A stretch of DNA of 64,000 nucleotides from Hydrangea macrophylla (taxonomy: Eukaryota > Streptophyta > Magnoliopsida > Cornales > Hydrangeaceae). The stretch is taken from assembly GCA_033977485.1 (NCBI GenBank), contig CM066988.1, positions 140,437,359 through 140,501,358 on the forward strand, in the 5' to 3' direction. The notes beneath the pieces are model-generated. The model worked only from the letters and a program-made list of their open reading frames with translations, was not told the origin of the DNA and made no database searches. The translations under genes were made by a program, and so were the position numbers. Below are positions 57,480 through 64,000 of the stretch, piece by piece (within the stretch, counting starts at the first letter, position 1; each line of letters opens with the position of its first letter).

Positions 57480-58380
57480 GTGGAAAACTTAGAACCAACA
57501 AGCCTTCGAAGCCATCAAGCAATATCTATCCGAACCACCAATAATCATGCCTCCAAGAAAGAAAAGGGCGTTGAAGCTGTACCTATCGGCCTCCGATGAA
57601 TCCATAGCATGCATGTTGGCACAAGATAATGAGTGGGGAAAGGAACAAGCTGTGTATTATCTAAGTAAAGTTTTAACTTCTATTGAGCATAGATATACGC
57701 CGATAGAAAAATTATGCTTAGCCTTGTACTTTGCCTCACAGAAATTAAGAGTAAACATGCTTCCTGTGTTGGTCTATTTGATTTGTCAAACCGACATCAT
57801 TAAATACATGTTATCAAGACCAATAATGCGGGGGTGTATTGGAAAGTGGACTTTGGCAATGATGGAGTTCACATTATAATTCGTTCCATAGAGATCGGTG
57901 AAGGGACATGCCCTTGCCGATTTTCTGGCCGATCATCCTTGTATGGATATTGGCCCTGAATTAAATGAAGCAATCGATTCCACCCTCTTATCAAGAATTT
58001 CTCTGACCCCTTGGACATTAATATTTGATGGGTCAAGAAATGCTGACGGAGTAGGGGCTAGAATAATTGTAGTATCTCCAAAAAAAGAAAGATGGTTTTC
58101 TCATTCAGACTAGAATTTGAATGTTCTAGTAACCAAGCTGAATATGAAGCGTTGATTATCGGCCTCAAATCATGGTCGAGTTAAATATATCAGCGATCCA
58201 TATTATTGGCAATTCAAACCTTGTTATTAACCAACTCAGTGGTGAGTTCAAATGTAAGAGCTAGGAGTTGTTGCCTATCAATTCAATTGTTCTTCAATTA
58301 TTACGTGAGTTTAACGACGTTAGAGTCCAACATATCGCTCGAGCCTACAACTCCGAGGCCGATAATCTAGCATAAATCGC
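57480..58380 (+). pseudogene. Tat dual RNase H region
   Basis: First RNase H (57547-57879): ALKLYLSASDESIACMLAQD, AVYYLSKVL, RYTPIEKLCLALYFA and IKYMLSRPI. Then KGHALADFLADHP and the second, archaeal-type RNase H: WTLIFDGSRNADGVGARIIV, later NQAEYEALIIGL and VINQLSGEF-like strings in other frames. The second RNase H is a hallmark of the Tat lineage. Stops near 57880 and 58113 and frame changes are present. Confidence 0.87.
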
Positions 58381-58393
58381 ATCAGGGACCAAG

Positions 58394-58963
58394 TTGGAAG
58401 TGACTGATAACGAAAAGCTAATAAAAGTGCATAGAATGATCTTGCCATTAGTAAAACAACGAGAAATGGCAACAGAAGTTTTCTCGGTGATCATGGACAA
58501 TCAGGACTGGAGAATCCCGATAATCAGGTGCCTCCTTTGTCCAAGTAGACAAACCGAGAAGAAAACAAAGTTATCATTGGTCAACTACGTCTTACTGGAT
58601 GGGGAATTGTTCAAGAAAAGCCTAAAAGATGAAGTTTTGCTAACATGTCTGGATAAGCCCGAAGCCATGAAAGTAATTGCCGAAGTGCATGAAGGTATAT
58701 GTGGGGCGCATCAGGCAGGGGGTAAAATGAAGTGGCTCCTCAGAAGGTATATTTACTATTGGCCGAGCATGTTAAAAGATTGCATCGATTACGCAAAAGG
58801 GTGTCAGGCTTGTCAAAAACATGGGCCGATGCAAAGAGCTCCTGCTGTAGACATGCAGCCGATTGTAAGACCATGGTCGTTTCGGGGTTAGGCCATGGAT
58901 CTGATAGGTAAAATATTCCCACCATCATCGAACCAACACTATTTCATAGTGGTTGCTACCGAT
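58394..58963 (+). pseudogene. Tat integrase, N-terminal half
   Basis: The integrase HHCC zinc finger HEGICGAHQAGGKMKW..CQACQKHG is intact. After a stop at SFRG*, AMDLIGKIFPPSSNQHYFIVVATD begins the catalytic core with its first Asp. It is cut at ATD by the insertion at 58964 and resumes at 62216. Confidence 0.88.
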
Positions 58964-61900
58964 TGTCGTGCCCGCCCTGAAGGTGGGGGGTGGTCTCTTC
59001 GAGGATCGCGACCGTTAACGTTGATAGACATGTGAAAGGTGGGGGAAATGTATGTGAAAGTGAGAGTCGGGCCAAGTAAAAAAGTTCAGAGTCACCACCT
59101 AACATGTATCGGGGGTTAGGACCCCTGCAAAGACGATGAAACCATCCTTGACTTTTAAAATGTATTGAAAAAGTAAGGCCTTTTAAAAGTGTGACTCTTG
59201 ATAGTCGTTCAAAAATAGAGTTCTTGAAGTGGTTTCGGGGACTCGATTATGTCGAGGGAAGGTGTTAGGCACCCTCGAGCATCCGTGACACATGGTTGTC
59301 GATTTTAGTGGTTTTTATAGTAGTGGGGCATACGTAAGAAGTAGTAGAATATATATACCAGAAATTAAATTCAAGCATCTATGACACGCGGTCGCCGATA
59401 TATGTATCTCGACTCGAGATAAGTAAAAGATATTAGAATGTGAAAAAGTATAAGTAATAGATGGTTATGGCTGCACCCTAGCAAGGGTTGCATACATATC
59501 TCGACTTGAGAATCAGGTCGTACGTAGTTCTGTGCTGTGTATATGTGTATGAGCATTTTGGTCGATCTAGACCGTTAGCGTGTAAACTAGTGATTTGAAT
59601 AAAGTCGGTGTAGTTAGGAACTTTAACCTGAATGATGTAGTCCTAGACTTTAACCTTGATAAAGTAGTGAGTTATGAGAAATTGTTTAAGTAAAAGTCGG
59701 AGTAGATCGACCACACTATGAGTTTTTTTTGTATTTTTGTTTTTATGATTTTTTGTCTTTTTATTTTATGTGTCGGAAGTAAGGGTCGATGCCCAGTTTT
59801 GTAAAAAAAAAAGTACCAGAAGTAGGGTCGGCGCCCAGTGAAAGTGGTTTGAAAGTAGTCGTGGAGTAATGGATAAGTTCATAAACTCGTTATTTATAGT
59901 AAGTATATACAATAATAAATAGAGAAAGTAGTAAAGGCGTAATCGACCAGTGAATTTATAGGGAGGCCATACCACAAAAAAAAGAGTTGAGGGACTTACC
60001 TTTGCAGAGGCGACTATTGAAGTTCAGTCGATGTTTATTAAGAAAGAATAAAGAAATATGAGAAATGTTGCAGAAATAATCCGAGAAGGCCCAAGTCGTA
60101 TTTCGACACGAAATCGACTTGAATGAACGTTACGGTTGGGTCCAAGGCCGGAACAGTCAGAAAAGCTATAAGTCGGGTCAGAATGGGTCCGGACTGAATT
60201 GAGCAGGACCCACGGGGGTCGGAATCTGGCCTGGATAGTCTGTATGTATACCGTATGTTTGAATATTACTCATACGTATACTGTATGTATGAATAGTACC
60301 CGTATATATGCATAGTACCCATACGTATACTGTATGTATGACATTAGAGGTGCCTATGATGGAGTTTGGATTTTATTTGGTTAATGTAGCCAAACAGGGC
60401 TTAGGAGAGGAGAAAAGTTAGGGATTCCCAAACAAAGCCTAAGAGAGAGAGTGTGAATTAGCAATTTTTTTGGAATGAGGGATCTCCTATTTATAGGAAA
60501 AATTTTGATTTATAAAAATTAATTAAATAAAAATAATAATAATTAAGTAATAAAATATCTAGATATTGTGTGTATGTGTGTGCGGCATTCTCTGGGATTT
60601 TTCCAGAAAGCTACGCGGTTGAAAATTGGACCGCTGAGTTCTCTCGATTAACACAGAATTTCGAAGTCGGAATTGAATTTTTAAAATATTGTTTGGCCCA
60701 CATTCGGCACCAGTTATGGCAGAAATCGCCAATCGAGGCGCCCTTTTCCGAAATCCGGTGTCGGAATGAGACGAAATTACATGGATCCTTTTATTTTAAT
60801 GTGATGAGTATTTTCCTCCAATCAGAAAGTGACTCCCATGGCGCAATTGGCCCAAATCTGGATTATTTAGTCGCTAAGCAAAGAAAATATCTAGTATCTG
60901 TACACGCGCCGTGCTTTTGAATTTTCTGGAAGGCAGTGTGACAAAACTTGGACATCCGTGGTCCTCTTGACAAACGCGGAATTTTAGTGCAAAAAATAAT
61001 TCTTGAAACGCTATCTGACTCGTATTAAGCACTTGTCTTGACAAATTCGTTAATGAAAATAAACTTTTTCAGAATCTGGTATCGGATTGAGACGAAACTA
61101 CATAAACCATTTTATTTCAATGTGAAGAGTATTTTTCAAAAATCAGAAAGTGACTCCTATGGCGCGATTGGCCCAAATCTGGATGACTTAGTCACTAAGC
61201 AAAGAAAATATCTAGATATCTGTACACGCGCCGCACTTCCGAATTCTCTAGAAGGCAGTCCGACAAAAACTTGGACCTCCGTGGTCCTCTTCACAAACGT
61301 GGAATTTTAGTGCATAAATGGAATTCTTGAAATGCTATCTGACTCGTATTAAGCACCTGCGTTGACAAATCCGTCAATTAAAATGTACTTGTTTCAGAAT
61401 CTGGTATCGGATTGAGACGAAGTTTACAGGGACTTCTCCGTCTCGATGTAAAAGGTGTTTTAATCTAGACCGAAAATGCCACAGCCGATTTGATCTCGAT
61501 ACCAGGACTTTTTGATGATTTATCAGTATAAATTGACGTACCTGTGAGCGATCTTATCGCAGTTTTGCAACTTTCTTCGTTTAATGGCAACAAAATTTCT
61601 AAAGGCTGTTCATCTTAACAAAGATGGATTTTTGGCATCAATTTTAAACCTTCCAAAGTTTTCTGGCAATGAAATGGAATTTTCTCGCTTGATTCCCACG
61701 CCTGATAAAGTACTTTTTTTAGATCAGGTGTTCAATTGAGATAAAATTTTAGGGAGTCCTCGATAATGTCACGCACTTCCATTCTGTCATGAAAAATACT
61801 TGTTCCGACACCCAAAAAGCTAAAAAAGTAATCCTGGTCCCTCTCTGGCAAAATAGCAGATTCGTCCGAACTTTAAACAATGATTATTTCTTTGCCCGTG

Positions 61901-62210
61901 GTTCGATTTTGACGATTCGAAGTCTAGGGATCTTATATTTGTGAGCTGTTCACATCTGTCGGACTCGATGTACATTATTTGTCCGCCTCTTTGTAAGTGG
62001 GCAAAAATCGGGTGTCTATAACTGATCTGACATGCTTTTGAAACCATGCTAGTGGGTATTCAAATTGACGATAACTTGATTTGACATTTGATTTGACCTC
62101 CGAATATTTTGATTAGGACTCCTGCTTTTCTTCTTCAATTTGTGAGCCCGATGGGCTCCCCCAGCGACAGTTGTTTCTTTTTTTTGGCAGGTCAAAATGG
62201 GGTGTCTACA
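58964..62210 (+). mobile_element. LTR-like insertion (probably a solo LTR of an Ogre-type element), 3247 bp, TSD CCGAT
   Basis: It begins TGTCGTGCCCGCCCTGAAGG and ends GGGTGTCTACA, with TG..CA termini. The 5-bp repeat CCGAT flanks it at 58959-58963 and 62211-62215. No coding region or internal PBS was found, and the two ends are not repeats of each other, so a solo LTR is the simplest reading. It contains the strings CACCACCTAACATGTATCGG and GGTTAGGACCCCTGCAAAGA. Orientation is assumed. Confidence 0.75.
60748..61425. repeat. Tandem duplication of about 325 bp inside the insertion at 58964
   Basis: Copy 1 (about 60748-61068) and copy 2 (61071-61395) align throughout (CAGAAAGTGACTCC, GGCCCAAATCTGGAT, AAGCAAAGAAAATATCTAG, GTACACGCGCCG). 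A third copy begins at 61396 (AGAATCTGGTATCGGATTGA) and breaks off after about 30 bp. Confidence 0.92.
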
Positions 62211-62215
62211 CCGAT

Positions 62216-63040
62216 TACTTCACAAAATGGGTAGAAGCGGTTCCAGCAAAGTCAGTAAATCAAGCCTACGTAATCAAGTTTATTTACGAGCATATAATTC
62301 ACTGATTTGGGCTTTTGGAAACAATCACCGCAGATCAAGGATCGGTCTTTACTGGAGACGAAGTCAAGGCGTTTGTTGAGAATCGAGGCATTAAAATCCT
62401 TAATTCTACTCCATGTTTCGCCCAAGGAAATGGACAGGTCGAGTCCTCGAACAAGACGATCAAAGGGATTGTAGAAAAGATGGTAGAAGGCAACCCTAGG
62501 GTATGGCATGATTTATTGTCTGAAGCATTGTGGGCATATCGAACTTCTAAAAGATTGGCCACAAAAATTACCCCTTTTATGTTAATTTACTGTCATGACA
62601 CAATGCTGCCTATGGAGGTCACTGTCTGATCAACAAGATGAGCGTTCCAACTCGGTCTTGAATCCGCGGAGTATACCGAGACAATGTTGGCCGAATTAGA
62701 AGAGCTCGATGACATTTGGCTTAAAGCTTTAGATTGCATAAAGGCTCAGAAGAATAGGGTATAACTCGAGTCTACAATAAAAGGGTCAAGCACAAGTTCT
62801 TTGGCGAGGAAGACCTAGTCTGGAAAGCTGTTTTGTCGCTAGGTAAAAAGGACAATCGATATGGAAAATGGTCCGCTAAGTAGGAAGGACCATATTAGGT
62901 AACAACAGTCATTCCAGGAGGAGCTTATCGGTTAATGGATTTGGATGGTGAGATGCATACAAGACCGATAAATGGAAAATATTTAAAGCAATGTATGCCA
63001 TCTCTGTGGGAAACAGCAAGAGTAGATGGGCAATGATATT
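62216..63040 (+). pseudogene. Tat integrase, C-terminal half
   Basis: Resumes as YFTKWVEAVPAKSVNQAYVI; then in other frames ITADQGSVFTGDEVKAF and GQVESSNKTIKGIVEKM, giving the second Asp and the catalytic Glu. Later strings (RTSKRLATKITPFMLIY, YNKRVKHKFFGEEDLVWK, KWSAK) are the integrase C-terminal region with several stops. Confidence 0.85.
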
Positions 63041-63132
63041 CAAAAAATTTCATTAATTTTCCGAGAATTGTATAAGGTGGCCATTGTATGAACAAACGGC
63101 CGGAAAAAAAAATATATGTACATCCACACTAA

Positions 63133-63729
63133 TCATTTCTTAGCAAATTTAAGCTTTAGCTCCTCCCAAGCCTGGTCCAAGTACTCCAACTCCCTTTTAA
63201 CATTAGCCTTATCGGCTTCCCACCTACTCGCAGCAGCTGCAGTTCCAGTCAAAGCCTCTACATGTCCCTGTGCGGCTCGACCAACTTCAAGGATAGCTTT
63301 TTCAAAGAGAGCCAGGCCAACATTAGTATTGTCTAGATTGGTCTGAATTCTGGCTAACTTGGACTCAATCCTAGCCTTCTCCTGCAGAAGGCGCCCCTTC
63401 ATGACCTTAGAAGCCTCATATTGCTTCTTGCAAGCTCCCAGACTGTTAACTCGGGCTTTGCACTCCCTGGACTTTTCTTCAATCTCGGACATAAGCTTGG
63501 TGGCAGCCCAATGTCTTTTCAAATAGTCTGGCAGCCTCACTTGCAGATCTCTTAGGTGGACCTTCATTTCTTCAGTTATGTCTAGGCATGAAAGCAGAAG
63601 GCCCATGGCCGTATGGAACTCCTTAAAGTCTGGGAGTTGAGAGAGTTTACGTCGGACCGTAGTCCTAAACCACTCCTCGGCCCTTTGATATTCAGTAGGA
63701 GAAGGAGCCGCACTGGCTTGAGCCACCAT
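63133..63729 (-). CDS. Antisense ORF of the Tat element, coiled-coil protein of unknown function
   Basis: 198 codons on the strand opposite to pol, between pol and the unseen 3' LTR. Extra and antisense ORFs in this position are known in Tat-lineage elements; their role is unclear. The sequence is charged and helical (IEEKSRECKARVNSLGACKK, KGRLLQEKARIESKLARIQT), predicted to form coiled coils. The frame remains open upstream of the ATG to an acceptor-like CTTTCTTAG at about 63772, so the true N-terminus may come from an earlier exon. Unlike gag-pol it shows no stop or frameshift. Confidence 0.7.
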   Translation of the reverse strand: MVAQASAAPSPTEYQRAEEWFRTTVRRKLSQLPDFKEFHTAMGLLLSCLDITEEMKVHLRDLQVRLPDYLKRHWAATKLMSEIEEKSRECKARVNSLGACKKQYEASKVMKGRLLQEKARIESKLARIQTNLDNTNVGLALFEKAILEVGRAAQGHVEALTGTAAAASRWEADKANVKRELEYLDQAWEELKLKFAKK

Positions 63730-63769
63730 AGGTTCGGTTTGAAGGAGTTCCTCAAGGTTCAGAAGAACT

Positions 63770-64000
63770 AAGAAAGCCTAGATGGACGAGACCGAGCTGA
63801 AGTTAGGAATGGGAAGAGAGTTGGAAACCTACAAATGGAAGACAATAAACATAAAGATAATGAAAAAAGCACTGGGAGGATATTAAAGAAAGAAGCCATG
63901 CTACCTGAACAAAAGGAGAACTGGTAGAAGAAACGGTCGGTGGTGGTGGTGGAACAGTGTGTTCTTGTACAGGTACCAGAGGGGAGGCCGATGTCTCAGT
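63770..64000 (-). CDS. Possible upstream exon of the antisense ORF
   Basis: At the right edge the minus strand is open and reads LVPVQEHTVPPPPPTVSSTS, ending SSPFVQ|GTAGCATGG near 63904, a fair donor. Acceptors TTTGTAG (about 63829) and CTTTCTTAG (about 63772) follow. The phase to 63729 was not reconciled, so the joint is tentative. The gene would run off the window. Confidence 0.35.

Larger units (their letters stand above)
46387..64000 (+). mobile_element. Degenerate Tat-lineage Ty3/gypsy retrotransposon carrying three nested insertions, partial
   Basis: Plus-strand order: gag pieces (46387-51040), protease (55021-55977), reverse transcriptase (56229-57250), RNase H and a second, archaeal-type RNase H (57547-58380), integrase (58394-62640, interrupted), then an antisense ORF (63729-63133). 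The double RNase H, the DEYPMPMADQLID reverse transcriptase string and the antisense ORF identify the Tat/Ogre group. Many stops and frameshifts show it is old. Insertions at 47988-50551, 51045-54982 and 58964-62210 each have their own 5-bp duplication. The LTRs are not defined in this window. Confidence 0.9.

Overview
This is nuclear DNA of a flowering plant, probably a eudicot. It has AT-rich intergenic sequence, GT-AG introns, abundant (GA)n/(TA)n/poly-A tracts, and plant-type TRIM, hAT, Mutator-like, Stowaway, Tekay and Tat elements. The species cannot be fixed from the sequence. There is no prokaryotic gene organisation, CRISPR array, rRNA or tRNA gene.

Left part (1-9.3 kb). One real host gene is present on the minus strand: a SERINC-domain membrane protein. 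Its reading frame is scattered over seven exons between 5495 and 815, every splice phase fits, and its C-terminal exons lie left of the window. A probable 5'UTR exon sits at about 9055-9180 behind a 3.5-kb leader intron. A complete 342-bp TRIM retrotransposon (TSD TTTAC) lies just past the last visible exon, and large introns hold foldback repeats.

Middle part (9.5-34.3 kb). This is a graveyard of DNA transposons. Seven MITE-sized elements and one 4494-bp element are flanked by exact 8-bp duplications, as expected of hAT elements. The large one (26570-31063) carries a BED-finger transposase gene broken by one extra A in an A-run, and a 225-bp MITE (20938-21162) shares its right end. The large element sits inside an older reading frame that stays open across the insertion. 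Mutator-like elements with long terminal inverted repeats, a Stowaway MITE and simple repeats fill the rest. Weak splice-site-like signals at 31.5-33.9 kb may be a decayed gene.

Right part (34.3-64 kb). This is nested LTR retrotransposons. A young, complete Ty3/gypsy chromovirus (Tekay type, minus strand, 34910-44725) has two 2552-bp LTRs with about 21 differences, a GTTTT TSD and three coding breaks. From 46387 to the right edge runs an old plus-strand Tat-lineage element whose gag-pol is interrupted by three insertions, each with its own 5-bp TSD: a solo LTR of the Tekay family in opposite orientation (47988-50551), a solo LTR of another family (51045-54982), and an Ogre-like solo-LTR-like element (58964-62210). 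Aspartates at the Tat protease and RT catalytic sites are replaced by Asn. After pol, an antisense ORF on the minus strand encodes a coiled-coil protein, as known for this lineage.

Overall, one host gene sits at the edge of a roughly 55-kb transposon-filled gene desert. No wholly new gene system was proved. The most unusual signals are palindromic repeat arrays and a long open, Arg-rich, CpG-dense array inside the Tekay LTRs, a 20-bp perfect palindrome shared by two loci, and the autonomous/non-autonomous hAT pair.
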